Source: Aptenodytes patagonicus (taxonomy: Eukaryota; Chordata; Aves; Sphenisciformes; Spheniscidae). Taken from it: a stretch of 64,000 bases of DNA. The DNA lies in contig NC_134949.1 of assembly GCF_965638725.1 (NCBI RefSeq), forward strand, positions 107,924,586 through 107,988,585. The letters are read 5' to 3'. Shown here piece by piece: positions 35,101-62,600 of the stretch (positions are counted from its first letter, which is position 1; each line of letters opens with the position of its first letter). A program made the translations under genes and the position numbers. Under the pieces are notes generated by a model. The model did not search any database. It worked only from the letters and a program-made list of their open reading frames with translations, and was not told the origin of the DNA.

Positions 35101-38100
35101 CAGGAAACAAAACCCAGGAGCACAGAAGCTAGAGACCTGCTCAAATCCAAGAGATACGGATTTCTGCTTATGCCTTTCCGTTTATGACCCTTGCTCATAA
35201 AGAGAAAAGTACACAAGGTTATAGCAGTCTTACCTCCTGCCGAAGCAAAATTACTGATGGTGGTTTTGTTGCGGTACACAGTCAGACCAGTGCTCACCGT
35301 GCTGCAAAGGTAAGGCACAGAAGAAGTCAGCAGTTGCACATGGAAGAAGACAGGTAGCAAAACATAGCCTGAAATAAAGCTGGATTTCATTAAGCCAGCC
35401 CTCAGGCTGCCTCTAACTGCCTTGCTGCCCATCTGTCCAGAGCGCACAGGCGCCAGCCACAAGCGCCTTGGTTTCTTGTGACTTTACTGCAGGCAGCTGC
35501 ACAGCCGGAGGCCGGGGAATACCAGGATTCCCGGCCTGGATCTGGGATATTCTTTCTTTTTCTTTTTAATCGAAGATTTTTTTTCCCATCATATATTCAA
35601 GGATAAAAGGAACTGAGCAATGAAAAGGTCCTCTCGGTCGGTCAGTCCTGACGTAGCACCTTTACCCCCAGAAGCTGAACCCGTGTGTCAGTTAAGATCT
35701 TGCCTGACGTAGACAGTCCCACCCCTAGAGCTAAGTCACACTCATGATGTCAGCAGGGTCACCTACTCTTGCAGCATGAGATTCCCTGCCAGGGCAGGTA
35801 CACCATCTCCTCCAAAAACATGTTAAGCCCCTCTGTTCTCAGCTCAGCAGCCACATCCTCCCCAGCACTTTAGCGAGCCTCCTGCATGACATCTACAAGC
35901 CAACAGCCATCTTCCTCTCCTTCCCAACGCTGTAACGTCACCCTAGCCTTTGTGCAAGGTAAAACTACACAATTTGGTTTTAAACTGCGAAACTCAAAAT
36001 TCGCGCAACCGCAGGACGAAATCTTCAACTTGGACTTTACAGAAACAATTAATGCTGAGCAGTAAATATCTTCTTTCAAAGCCTTTTACAAAGGGGTGGT
36101 GAAAAAGGGCGATGATCTGACTGCAGGGGAGACATCTGGTGGAAGATGATGAGGTTACACGTCAAGCCCAGGAAAATCTAAAGAAATCAAACGCTCCAGG
36201 AGAGAAAGCAAACGGTACACTGACTAAACCTGAGAAGAGACACTAAACCAAAAGGAGCCAAAGAAACCAAGAGAGATCGAGGAAGGAATTCAGAAAGGAA
36301 CAAAAAAATTGGGGAGACGGAAATATAAAATAATGCTAGTCAATACTGCTGGGATCTTAAAAGCAGAAGGGGAATTTAAACAGAACGCACCTGCAGATAT
36401 AGTCAAGGCAGCTTTAGGACTACACATAAATTCACCATTTTGAACGTCAGGGAAGGTTAAAAAGGCATTATTCGGAAGAGCGTGCTTAGTTTGATGCTAT
36501 ATTGTCAGAAATACACTGACGCATCTGGGGGAGAAAATCAGGGAAGTGGAACTCTGCGTTGGTTGTGGGTGTAGGAAAAAATTGAAGGCCTAAAGAGGTA
36601 CATACAACTGGTAGGACTGATGTTCAGCAACTGCTTAATAACAAGACAATCATCCGCAAGCATTTGAGGACAAGAACACATAATTGTGAGTAATGCTGGT
36701 GTATACAAACTAGGAGTAATGACACATAACCAAAAGGAGAAAAATTAGCGTGGGATGGAAGGCTCTTCCAGAAACAGCCAACACACTCGGAACGCTCTCC
36801 CAGAGAAAAACGCAAAAAAAAGAGATGAAGCAAAAGCGGAAAGAAGCCGTCAAGCGCAGGGAAGAACAATATTCAAGTCAATAACAGCATGGATTAGATG
36901 TAAGGAACAGGGCTTTTCCAGTTTTAGTTTTTGTGTTGGTTCATTAGAAGATCTGAACTCTGGGATAACTATAAAAGGTTAAACCCTCTTCATGTTCACG
37001 CCTTATCAGTCAGGCTCGCTGTTAACACAACACTTTGAGCCTCAATCAATCACCAGCAGTCTCTCAAGGAGCGGCGAGCACCGCCGGCACGAAGGGCTCC
37101 TGGCCACTAGTGCTTCAGCATAAGCCAGCTCTTCTCCTACTGCCATCGGGAAACGCTTACTTGAATATCGTCACAAAAGCGGCTACTCTCCAGCTCCAGC
37201 GCCAGCCGTAGCGGATGAAACTCCTGAGACCAGCACGATGCGCGGATTGCTAGGGGGAGAGAGAAGACAGGTTACAGATCACAGCCCTGCCCCTCCTCGC
37301 CAGCACCACCAGCCCGCTGCGATCTGGGGTATTCGCGACGGGTCGTGGGACTGATGTCACCTGGGAAGGATACCCTGACCCTTGGGGATCAAGTCGGTCA
37401 TCTTCAGAGGAAAAGCCGCTCACGTTTACCCCAGCCACCAACAGGAAAACCAAGAATTAATTCCAGTTTGTAACGAACGTCAACTGGTCTTTCTAATCCT
37501 GGTGCTGAAACACATCCGGGGGGGCCAGGGAGAGCTTTCTGAGGACAGTACAGGAGAGTAGCAGAGGAGAAGAAAGGGGGGACAACCAGAAACTACTTCT
37601 TCGTTATTATGAGTTCATAAGTATTAATAACCATTAATAAATAACCATAATAAGTAAATAATAACCACCTACTTAAAATGTTAAGAGACCATCAAGCCCT
37701 GCAGTTTAGCACTGGCGCTTAAGAGTTTGGCAATAAGCGGCTTTTAAAAAGATGTGATAAACAGAAGGTTCATAAAAATTAAAAATATTCCAGTTAATAC
37801 CACGAAAGAAAATAAATTCTCTCTCCCAGTGCCTGTGGTGTAAGTGCTTAGCCCGGGTGCAGATACAGAAGAAGTCAGAAGGACAGAGCGAAGCCAGGCA
37901 CAGATCGATACTGGGCAGGCGGCTACATCGGGGCCAAATCTAAATAGTGAATGCTGTAAAATCAGGCAGATTTTTAAAGGGTTTTTTTTCCCATTGATCC
38001 AGGTAACCAACACTTTAATCGAAGAACAAACTGCCAGTGGCAGTTATAAAATCTCACAAATGTTCTTTGTTGTGATAAGCTAAAAGAATTTTAAACGGTC

Positions 38101-38983
38101 TTAAAATAACTCGCATGAATAAGGGGACACCACCAGTCTGACACTGTGGAGCGAAGTCTCTCGCCAACACTAAAATCTAAAAGCCGAAAGACTTTTCGAG
38201 ACATACTGACTGATGAGGCGTGTAACGCCCACTCAGAGCTGCCCGTTAGGCACCTCGCTGAAACAAGGTCATTCGGTCTCCCAGGGACTCTTGTGCCACC
38301 ACGAACCGCAGGCTCCAACGGCAGCTTCTTCCGCAACCGGAGCCTTTCCAAGGCGCCTCGCCCCGCATGCCGGCGGAGGCTCTGGGGAGGCTTCCCCAGG
38401 AGGCCCGGGGACGCTTCGGTCCCTGGAGCGGCGGGCGATGCCCAGCGCTCCCCCGACAGGAACCCCGGCCGCTCCCCCCGGGTAACCCCCCCTACACAGC
38501 GGGTCTCCTGGCTTCGCGGGTGGGCTCTGCCGGGCCGAGCCGGGCCGGGCCCGCGCAGGGGCGCGGGGCTCGTACCACCGCATCGGCGCGGTTCTGGAAG
38601 AGCTCCCCGTGGCTCCCCTCGATGAAGGCCTTCCGGGCGTGGTAGAAGGCCGGCAGCCCGCCGTACACCCAGCCGACGACTCCCCCGGTGAAGGCCGACT
38701 TGACGATGTTCACCGTTTCCTCCGGGTACCGCTGCCGCTCGCTGCAAGGGAAGGGCAGGGCTGGGCTCTGGGCTGGGGAGGCACGGGGGGGGGGCCGCGG
38801 GCAGCGCCGGGGCCCAGCGCCCGCGGACGCCCGCAGCGGCCCGCCGCCCGCCCAGGCCCGGCCCGGCCCGGCCCGCCCCGGTCCTTACTCGCGCCGCCAG
38901 AGCTCGCTGAGCCGCTCCCAGCCCGTCTGCGGCGGCGGCGCGGGGCGGCCGAACAGCGGCTGAGCGCCGACCCCCTCCGCCAT
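32044..38983 (-). CDS. TIMMDC1: TIMMDC1, complex I assembly factor
   Basis: Seven coding exons join in frame to 235 residues: 38983-38889, 38741-38576, 37249-37161, 35301-35234, 34341-34263, 32827-32717 and 32143-32044. All introns are GT-AG. TIMMDC1 is a multi-pass inner mitochondrial membrane protein of the Tim17 group that helps build the ND1-containing membrane arm of respiratory complex I. Diagnostic stretches are GWERLSELW near residue 22, [19 protein letters not shown] in exon 2, [13 protein letters not shown] in exon 3, [15 protein letters not shown] in exon 4, [16 protein letters not shown] in exon 5 and [20 protein letters not shown] in exon 6. These align with human TIMMDC1 (285 residues as I recall it). 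The N-terminus is about 35 residues shorter than in human, and the C-terminus is cut short. The start ATG lies in a CpG-rich first exon in good context (GCCATGG). POGLUT1 lies directly upstream on the same strand. Confidence 0.93.
32144..32716 (-). other. TIMMDC1 intron 6
   Basis: Unique sequence; no repeat or exon recognised. Confidence 0.7.
32717..32827 (-). CDS. TIMMDC1: TIMMDC1 coding exon 6
   Basis: Acceptor TTCTCTAG, donor GTAAGG, 111 bp. Encodes the last membrane segment and the charged [19 protein letters not shown] segment. Confidence 0.93.
32828..34262 (-). other. TIMMDC1 intron 5
   Basis: Unique sequence. A plus-strand open frame of 186 codons (33198-33758) runs through it without recognisable protein features. 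Confidence 0.7.
34263..34341 (-). CDS. TIMMDC1: TIMMDC1 coding exon 5
   Basis: Acceptor TTTTTTTAG, donor GTGAGT, 79 bp. Encodes [18 protein letters not shown], a Gly-rich membrane hairpin region. Confidence 0.93.
34342..37160 (-). other. TIMMDC1 introns 3 and 4
   Basis: Apart from exon 4 at 35234-35301, this is unique sequence with a C/T run at about 34635-34660. No mobile element was recognised. Confidence 0.6.
35234..35301 (-). CDS. TIMMDC1: TIMMDC1 coding exon 4
   Basis: Acceptor TTTGCAG, donor GTAAGA, 68 bp. Encodes [17 protein letters not shown], matching the human NTVNTSLNVYRNK region. Confidence 0.93.
37161..37249 (-). CDS. TIMMDC1: TIMMDC1 coding exon 3
   Basis: Acceptor CCCCTAG, donor GTAAGC, 29 codons plus 2 bases. 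Encodes [19 protein letters not shown] and the following hydrophobic AAFVTIF. Confidence 0.95.
37250..38575 (-). other. TIMMDC1 intron 2
   Basis: AT-rich with imperfect AATAACC/TTAATAA repetition near 37610-37670. It becomes CpG-rich from about 38340 towards exon 2. Confidence 0.6.
38576..38741 (-). CDS. TIMMDC1: TIMMDC1 coding exon 2
   Basis: Acceptor CTTGCAG, donor GTACGA, a weak but acceptable GT site that keeps phase 0. It encodes the first membrane segment with the GWVYGG motif and the NRADAV end that pairs with QSAHRA in exon 3. Confidence 0.93.
38889..38983 (-). CDS. TIMMDC1: TIMMDC1 coding exon 1
   Basis: 31 codons plus 2 bases, donor GTAAGG. Encodes the Ala/Pro-rich N-terminus and the conserved GWERLSELW helix start. 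Confidence 0.9.
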
Positions 38984-39447
38984 GGCCCTCCCCGCCGCCG
39001 GCGGCAGCGCTGGGCGGGCGCGGCAGCGCCCCCTGCCCCCCGGCGGGGCACGGCACGGCACGGCACGGCGCGGCCCGGCAGGGAGCGGCGCGGCGGGACC
39101 GGGCCTGGGCGCGCTGCCCCTCCGGGAGCGCCCGCGGCGGGGCGCGCCCGGCTCCCCCGCAGGTAGAGGCGAGGGTCTTGTCCTCCCCGCTGAGGGCGAG
39201 CGGGTCGGGGCTGGTTCAGCAATGCAAAAGAAAAACCGTTCCCGGTTCACACAGGCGCTTGACCAGAGGAAGTTTCCGGCCACGGTGACCCGAGACTGGA
39301 AACAGAGACAGCCCACATATTACTGTGGAAGAGAAAAAACAGGACACGCTTCACCGCCTTTGGGGACACAGCTGGGGGCTATCCAGATCTTTTATTACAG
39401 TTCTGACTAAGCAATGATGCATCCAACAAAACTTCATTTTCATTTGT

Positions 39448-39453
39448 TTTATT
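39448..39453 (-). terminator. POGLUT1: Candidate polyadenylation signal, POGLUT1
   Basis: The minus strand reads AATAAA here and also at 39885-39880. If this one is used, the POGLUT1 transcript ends about 450 bp upstream of the TIMMDC1 start codon and has a 3' untranslated region near 1.7 kb. Confidence 0.4.
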
Positions 39454-39459
39454 CCAAAA

Positions 39460-41190
39460 GCACATTAAAAACTGTTTAAAAACATTATACATAGCTGTTT
39501 CAGTTTCTCAGAGTGCTGCCCCTCCATTGGCTAAAAATACAAAACCAGAAAACCCCTTCCACTCTTGCACAGTTCTTTTCCTCAGAAATACCCCGATTTG
39601 TTTCCTTTGCAGGCTGGGATAACCCAGCTGCCAGTCACGTAACCAGCGTGCTGCTCCAGCAACCGGCGCTTGACGAACAGGTCTGGCAGTTACGTCCCTG
39701 TACCAGGGCCTGGCAGTGCTGCGAGGCCTCTGTGTGAGTGCGTACGCATGTAGGTGCACTTCGCATTATCGTTCCTTGTAGTGTTTTCTTCTTCTCTGAT
39801 CCAAGCTGACTGCAGAGACCACGAGCTGTTGCTATCTTTCTCTTCCATTAATGTGCCGCTTCCTACGCCTTGAGGCTGCTTTATTGTCAAGGGTGCTCAT
39901 CCGGGAGGCAGCGGCCCTCCTGGCATCCCGTGCTGCTGCCCACGCTCTTCTGAGCACCTGTCTGGATGCCAGAGAAGATGCTGCTTCCTACCAGGCCCCT
40001 CAACTCAGGGGCCACAGAGCATTTCAGAAATTGCACTCCCTCTGAGCTGAGCAGCCTGTAGTGGGCACAAATACAGCGAGCACAAGCAACCTGTGGCTGA
40101 ACTCAAAGTTAACGTGAGGAGTAGCTGCCACTGTGTGGCTGAAGACATTCCCTCAACCAGACTGAAGGACATGAGAAAAGGAGTGTAACAGCTGTGGGAA
40201 AGAAAAGCGAAAACTGAAGTGAGCAGACGTGTTACCAGGCTCAAAAAAAAACCACAACAAAAAAACAACCCTAGAAGGATCACAGAAGGGGACCAGAGCA
40301 GAGAATCTGTGAACATCGGGGAAAAAAAGAAGAGCTGACTCTAACTCTGCGTATACTTTCTCTGGGTTCTTAAGGTTGTCTGGCCAGCCGACCGGGGAGA
40401 GGTTGTTGATAGGGGCTCAGTTCTGCATGGCTGTGCAGGCACCCAGCTCATCCGTCGGAGGATGAACCGTCTTTACCTCAGCTGCCAACTGCTTGACTGT
40501 CGGCTACTCAGGCTTAGCACTGTGGCAACATCATCATCACCGGCCGCTCCCCCATGAGGTAGGTAGTTAACTGTGCAAGGATCGTTTGTCCTTTCAATGG
40601 CACATCAAAGCCTTACCATCAACCTCTTTAAAAACCTGCCATAAACATCAGAAAACTAAGCTCTAAGATGTCTAAAAAGGTTACCCCAAATCCCAGCACC
40701 TGCTTCTGTCAGAGAACACCTAATATCCCATGTGCTGTCACACAGGTGAGACAACATTGACCATCCACAAAAAAGGGGGCGTGTATCTCCCAGCTGAGTG
40801 TAGCTGACAGTCTGTGTACCTTGCTCACGAGTACGGAGGACTTGGTAAGAAGTCCAGTAAAATTAACAGAAAGGCTTCTCGTTGACTGAACGGGATTTAG
40901 GGTCGTTCTGAGACAGGCAGTAACTAAGTCCCAAATGCTAACAACCCTCTTCCAGAGACGAGCACAACCACCCCATTAAATAGCCATAATCCAACATTCT
41001 ACTTAACGCTCTTAGGACGACAACATAACCGGGTCCCACTGTATGGGAGCAGTTTCAAAGTTAGCCTATTGCTGTTCTCTGTAGTTCTAGCGTAAAGGAT
41101 AAGAAGTCTGAGAGAACAAGAAAGAAGATACACTGATCTTCAGATTTCCACAGAGATCAGTTTGAGCTGAAGAGAAAAACAGGGCAGTCT
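39460..41190 (-). other. POGLUT1: Probable POGLUT1 3' untranslated region
   Basis: It lies between the POGLUT1 stop codon and the hexamers near 39.4-39.9 kb. No exon or repeat was recognised. Confidence 0.45.
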
Positions 41191-56431
<15,241 letters not shown>

Positions 56432-56699
56432 GCCGCCGCCGCCAGCACCGCCCTGCGCATGCGCGACCCGCCGCCGGCGGGCCCGGGTGGGGCGGTGATG
56501 CCCCAACCAAAGATGGCGGCGCTAGCAGTGGGCGTTATGCCGCGGCGCTTGATGGGAGCTGTAGTTCCCGCGGCGGCTCAGTGGCGGCGCTGCCCCCCCC
56601 CCCCCCCCAAGGGCTGCGTGTGGTGGGACCCCCGCGGGGGCCACGTCGTGACCGCAGACGGCTTGTGTAGCTTGCGGAAATAAAGGCAGTGGCGTGGGG

Positions 56700-59600
56700 G
56701 TGCCTGCAGTAGATGGGGACTGTGCTGCAAAAATACCTGCTGCCCAGAGCAGATCTGAGTGTGCATCCGTGATAGTCCCTCCAAATAATCTCCTAGCTCC
56801 GCTCGTGTGTGGCTCAGGAGTCCCACGAGCCTTATGCAGGTCTTGTGTACCTGGTGGCCCTAGCTCCCTTTGGGGTTTTTGGGGGAGGAACTTCCCTGGA
56901 CACCTGAATTCATCAAGCAGTTTGTCCAACCTGGAAGAGGCTCCTTCTCCTGGCCCAGCCTCTTGCTGTTGCCAAGGCCTGATTCAGTTTGATCATTTAG
57001 GATTAAGTCATGAATCTCGTCGTTACGGTATAAAGGTTTAGATTGATTTGTATAAACTTCTCTGCAGCTTCAGAGATACGGACTGCAAGAAAGAAGAGAA
57101 ACAGCAGGATTCAGAATTGGTGGTTGAGTGCCATCAACGTAACGTGTAGGACCTTCTTTTTGCAAAACGGTTTCTAAGAATACAGTCTTCAAAACTACCC
57201 TCCACTTAGTGTTCGAGTCAGCCTTCAGGAGACAGGGTCATTAACCTGGTGCTGGATGTAATAACCATGCTGATAAGCAGCCAAATTAACGTAGGTAAGA
57301 AAGGATGGGGCTAAGCAGACACTGTCCTAACATGAATCCAGACCAGTCGATCGATGTTTCTTCCCTAGGCTGAGTGTGGGAAGGCCTGTCCCCTCTTCGT
57401 GAGGTCTATGTATTCAAATGTGAACACTAAACCTTCATCTTTCCTAGCCCAGATCCAGCTTGGTGGTTTTGGAGGAGGTGCTGTGGCTGCTTGTTAATAA
57501 ACAACCGCATTTACATTAAGTTTGTACCTACAGCGTGAAGGCTGAGTGATTAGCCCCAAAAGCCACAAACTCAACTTGTCGTAAAGGCCTCTTTTGTGTG
57601 AACTTTTGTGTGAAACTGAATTGGTCCTGTAGGTATCTGTAGGTTTGGATGGAGAAACAGTTACCAGAAAACAGACCAAAGAGCATGTGCTAAGAAGGAG
57701 CATGAAGGTTTCCCGAGGACTGATAAGTTCTAGAGACTGGTAGTCCTGCTGAATCTGCAAGAGCTGATAAACTCTGGGCACCAAGTGTCTGCTCAATCTG
57801 TGCAAGGCCACAAGTGAATGCCGGTATCAACTGTGGGTTGTGTGACTGTAGGGCAGGGGCTGCTATATGCAGACAAAGACTGCAGGATTATGTGTACGTC
57901 CGTTGAAATAAATGACTTTGAGGGACTTTCTGAACACCTACTTGGAAGCTGCTAGTGTGTCAGCACAACCCTCTACTGAGTATACAGCTGGGGTTGTCCT
58001 CCGAATGGGTAACTGGGTGACTGTATGAGTGAACTCTGAGGGAATAAATGAATGTTGTGTGTATTATCTGCTCTTAGTAGTAACAGATTCCTGGAGTGAA
58101 AACCTTGGGTACTTCTGGCTGTCTCATCCTAAACTCCTGTTGCACATCCAAAGAATTTTTAAGCAAATCAGGGGAATTAATCCCTTCTTTCCATCTTCTC
58201 CTAGAGTCCCACTGTCTTCCTTCTGACTTCTGCATAGGGTCAGCTTTCTTCCTTTTCCTCTACAGTCTTTCTCACAGCTGCAGTAGTCACAGATCCAAAA
58301 CTGGAGGCTGGTCTGAAGACTCCCCCAAAAGTGTGAACCTTAAGTAAGGTAAAAGCAAAAATTGCCGATATCTTTATATATCTATATTCACCTCCACCGG
58401 CCTCACTCAGTCTTAGCCATCTCTACATGGCTAATCCACCCATTATTTCTAGCACAGTTTTCTGTCTTCCCCCTCAGGTTCCAGACCAGATTTTCCTGCT
58501 TCTTTCCCGGCTGACTGAATAGAGACATCAGCGCGCTGTTACAACACCATTTCTGGTTGTTTCTCACAGCTCCCCGCTAGTCTCCTACACAGCCGGTAGA
58601 GCTGTAGTAGTTCGCTCTGTAGCAAAGGTTATTTCGGGTGCTTTCTCTGAGGCAAAGAGTAGGAGTCGTAGTCAGCATAAATGTTTAATAGGCCCTGAGA
58701 GCTAAGACTTTAAGATGAAGCTCCTTTTGAAGCTACATTTACAGCTTCTGCTCTCCCAGGCTTTGTATAATGGAAGCACCCTGGGCCACTGTGGTGTGGT
58801 TTTGGCATGCGCTGTAGTTCCCCCCGAGCACCTTGGATGGTTGTAAGCTTCAGAACCCCTTGACTCCCACTTCAAACACAGCCTTTGCCTCACCTTCTCT
58901 ACCTTCTTAATTTCCTGCAAATCCAGTGCTCTGTGCAGGAGCATCTGGCTCTGATCTTTGATACCCTCCCTCAAACACAGTCCCTCCCTCATTTTTTTTC
59001 TCTGCCAAATCAAGCACAAACACCCACAAATTTACTTTCATCATGTTCCATGTGCCTGGAGTGGAAAAACACTTGGCTGTAAGTCTGGTGTCCTTGCTTT
59101 ACATATTCAACATGGGTTAGAAGAAGGGTGCTTGGGAAAGAGTTTGGTTCTCTAAGCTGGTTATAAGACTGAGCTAAAGGAAACGTGCTTTCTAGATCTT
59201 GCGTTTCTCTCAGAGCTGTGGTTTGGGTTTTCTAATTGCTACTGTCTGCCTGTGCAGGGTACTGGTGGGGGCTTTCCTCCTTCAGTTCATCCTTTTGTGC
59301 TAATTGGAAGTCCTAGGTTTTCTGAACTCCTCAAATAATGGCGAATTTTTCATATGAAGAATGGCCATCCTACCTGCACTGAAGTTCTCCAGAAGTGTGG
59401 GCAACTAGAGGTTTATGTGCAGCTGGAAAAGGTGGTGCTAGTAAAAGGGGAAATATCCAGACATTGTAAATGAAGCTTCCAGTTGTGACGTAGCTGATGT
59501 GTGGCTCTTTGTATAGCTTTCACGCTCGATTTTCAGTGAGGCTAGGCTGCTGCAAAAGGCTTAGGCAGTCTCAAAGCTCAGCGGAGGGAGGAAGGAAGCT

Positions 59601-62600
59601 ATACCGGCTACTGAAGTTCAAAACCTGTGATTGACGTTACTAGGGCTTCTGGGGCCGAGCCCAGTCTTTCCCATAAGAAGCCACACGGCTTCTAGAGAGT
59701 CAAGATTGTTTCCTGTTGGTGCGCTCCTTGTGGAGATTCTTTTCCCTTTGGCTCTGAAGCGTGTCCTGTAACACTCAGCCCTGTGGAGGTGTTGGACTGT
59801 GGCTGGCAGGATTCAGGAAAGCTGGCCACATCTTCAGTACCTGGCTTGGGGATGTTTGGTATTGAATATTCAATTATTTTATGCAAAGGAGGCTAATTAT
59901 GAAACTGTTACAGCAACCGGAGCACTGCGTGAGACGTAGTACCAGAATATGACGCCCAGTAAGGGCTGGGGTCATGAACTAAGGCTCAGACTTAGACTCT
60001 GCAGGGCCTGCAGAACTGCTGAGTTGGGACTGGGCAAAACAAGTGCAGGAGATCCCAGAGTTCGGCCCTGATGAAACCCCATCCGAGTCTGCCGGTGAAG
60101 GAAGTCAGTAACCCAGCCCTCAGCCCAGCCTGAGGGTTTGTGAAGGCAATGGAAACAATGGAGGATCCAAGAAAAAGTGGGCAAGGCGTCTGTAGCTCAA
60201 GCCTGAGGTCAAAGTTTAAGTACTTGTGCATGCTGTGGGAACAACACAAACCAACTACGTCTGGTGCTTGAGAGAAGATGCAAGAACGGCAGTGGTTTCA
60301 TCCCTTGAAGAGTTTGTATGTGCCAGGGGATGCCTGTGCTCATGGCAGTGATGACAGTATTACAAAGAATTTTTCATAATGGCAACAGAGTGTAGCATTC
60401 TTCCCGAAAGGGAAGAAGGACACCTGTTTAGTGTGAACTGTATGTGTAAGTGCACATGTAAACGTGGGGCCAGGACTATTTGCCTGTACCCCTAAAAAAG
60501 GGAACAGGCGAATCCACCTTTCTCGGAGGAGTTCAGAAAATGTAGGATTCTTGTTTTGTACAGAAGAATGAACTGAGGGATTGAAAGTCATCAACACCCC
60601 TGCACAAACAACAAACTGGAAAAGGCACAGATCTGTAATGGTGGAGCCTGCGGGGATCTGGTAGATTCGGAAGGTATCGGGCCCTTTGCCTCATCAAGAG
60701 GACGTATTTAATATTTGTACCCATTTGCCTTTGCAGTTGCGTTGCAGGGCTTCAACACAGGCTAAAATTGAGTATATTCCTACAGAAAAGGCTTTGGCGT
60801 TAGGCCATGGCTGTAAAGACTTTTAAAAATCTGTTTGAGAGGCCATGTTAACTAAAACTGATCATAAATCACTTTTTGCCATTGCCAGTGGGGATCTGGC
60901 AAACACCTTCCTGCAAACAGAACGTGTCTTTCTTTAGCTACAGTTGTATAACTTGCAAATTGAATGCAAACCTGAGCAAGATTTAGTAGTTGCAGGCATA
61001 CTCTCTAGTGCCTTTGACAAAAATGCTGTGGAACAAAGTCCCAGGCTAGATTATGTATATGTCAATTGGGGAAAACAAAACAGAAAAACCCAGCCCTGTC
61101 GGTTCTCAAATGAAATGCAGACTTTTATTGCTAGTGGTTTGCTGAGGACGAGACACTGCAGGATGTAATTAAGGTTCTACTAGAAAATGATTTGCACAGC
61201 TTATTCTGTCCCTGTTTCAGTTTAAAACGATTTAGATACCACTTCTCTGAGGCATGAAGAAAACTGATCCTTGAAGTGTTGCATGAAAATAAAGATACAG
61301 AAAGCCATTTAGAGCCTGAAGGCAGCGTGAGGCATCTCTGCCTCCCTCAATAGTCAGAAATACAAGTGATGTCAAATGGAGGAGCGCGTGCTGGTGGAAA
61401 ACACTCACCCTCTAGAAGGAAGTTAATGAAGTAGGCTTACATCAGCTTGATGTGGGAGTCCTGAGCAGCCATTTTCATATCGCCGGGTAGTCTTTACTGG
61501 AAGGCACTACAGCATTATGAGGGAGCAGGTTGCTTGTATCTGCTAACAGTGGATTTCATATACATAACAATAATGTCTGTCAATGGACTACAGTTCAGTA
61601 CAAGCTTACGTGTATCGCAGCTAATCCCCAGTGCCTAAACCTACCACGCCGGTGGAAAGCGATGTCGAAATACTGCCAGAAAGGGGGCAGTGTCAATCTG
61701 TTGCACTTCTGGCACTACTGACTCGCAGTGGATTGTCACATCTGTGCTAGCAGAAACTGGTATCATAGTACGGGTGGGTTGGTTGAGATAAGTAAACAGA
61801 AAAAGTGGAACAAAAACGTGGTATGATTTTGTAGTCTGGGATTGGCAGTGTTTCACAAGTGATATAGATGCATAGTAACAGCAAGAAACAACAATTACAG
61901 ATGGGGCGTGCTCTGTGGAGACTTCGTGATCACGTGAAGTGGTTGTTGCAGGCAGGGCGTGCTGTGGAGAAACAGATTCACGTTTCCCAAATTCCAGAGG
62001 GCAGTGGGAGAGTGTAAATTGCTGCCTTTCACAGTGGTGGTGTCAGGTTAGAGTGGCTGTAGTCCGGAAAGGCAAGCAGCTAGAAGTAGTGGACTTTTTG
62101 CTAACTAATCACGGTACGGGGTTTCCAGAGGACACAGGTGACAACATGGGACATCTGGGACAACAGGGCGTTTATTAGGGGGAGCAGACAGCTTGTGTAT
62201 ACTTGCCATTGTCCGTTAGTCGGGTGTAGTTGAACTCGGCTCCCCAGGGAAGCTCTGGGGACCTGTACCTTTCAGAAGCTCTCAGAGGAGGTGCCATTGT
62301 GCAGAGGCTCACGCTGAACAGCACCGATCAGCTAGAGCTCAGACAGTGATTAACGCAAAGCTCTTTGGGGTTCCTGGTTAGGAGTAATTCCTGAACAACG
62401 TGGAATATGGGAGCTCTTACGCGCTAATTCCACTGGCAACAAATGGCGTGTTCATGTACAAAGTGCTGAGTGTTGAGGGGGCTCTAATTCCTCCTAAAGT
62501 CCCAGCACTTGTCACTACCAGTGTCATTGCTTCAGCTACTTTCTTTCCTGAAGACCATCATCACTGGAGAATTCCTAGACGTTTGTGACTCCATAGACAT

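Larger units (their letters stand above)
38340..39200 (-). promoter_or_regulatory. TIMMDC1: CpG-rich TIMMDC1 promoter and first exons
   Basis: Dense CpG and G+C-rich runs surround exons 1 and 2 and continue upstream of the ATG. No clear TATA box is visible, as is usual for housekeeping genes. The transcription start cannot be placed from sequence alone. Confidence 0.75.

Noticed and set aside
38091..39056. 321-codon minus-strand open frame over the TIMMDC1 promoter
   Set aside because: It is an Ala/Arg/Gly/Pro-rich frame through a CpG island. The real TIMMDC1 exons use other frames and are supported by homology and splice sites.
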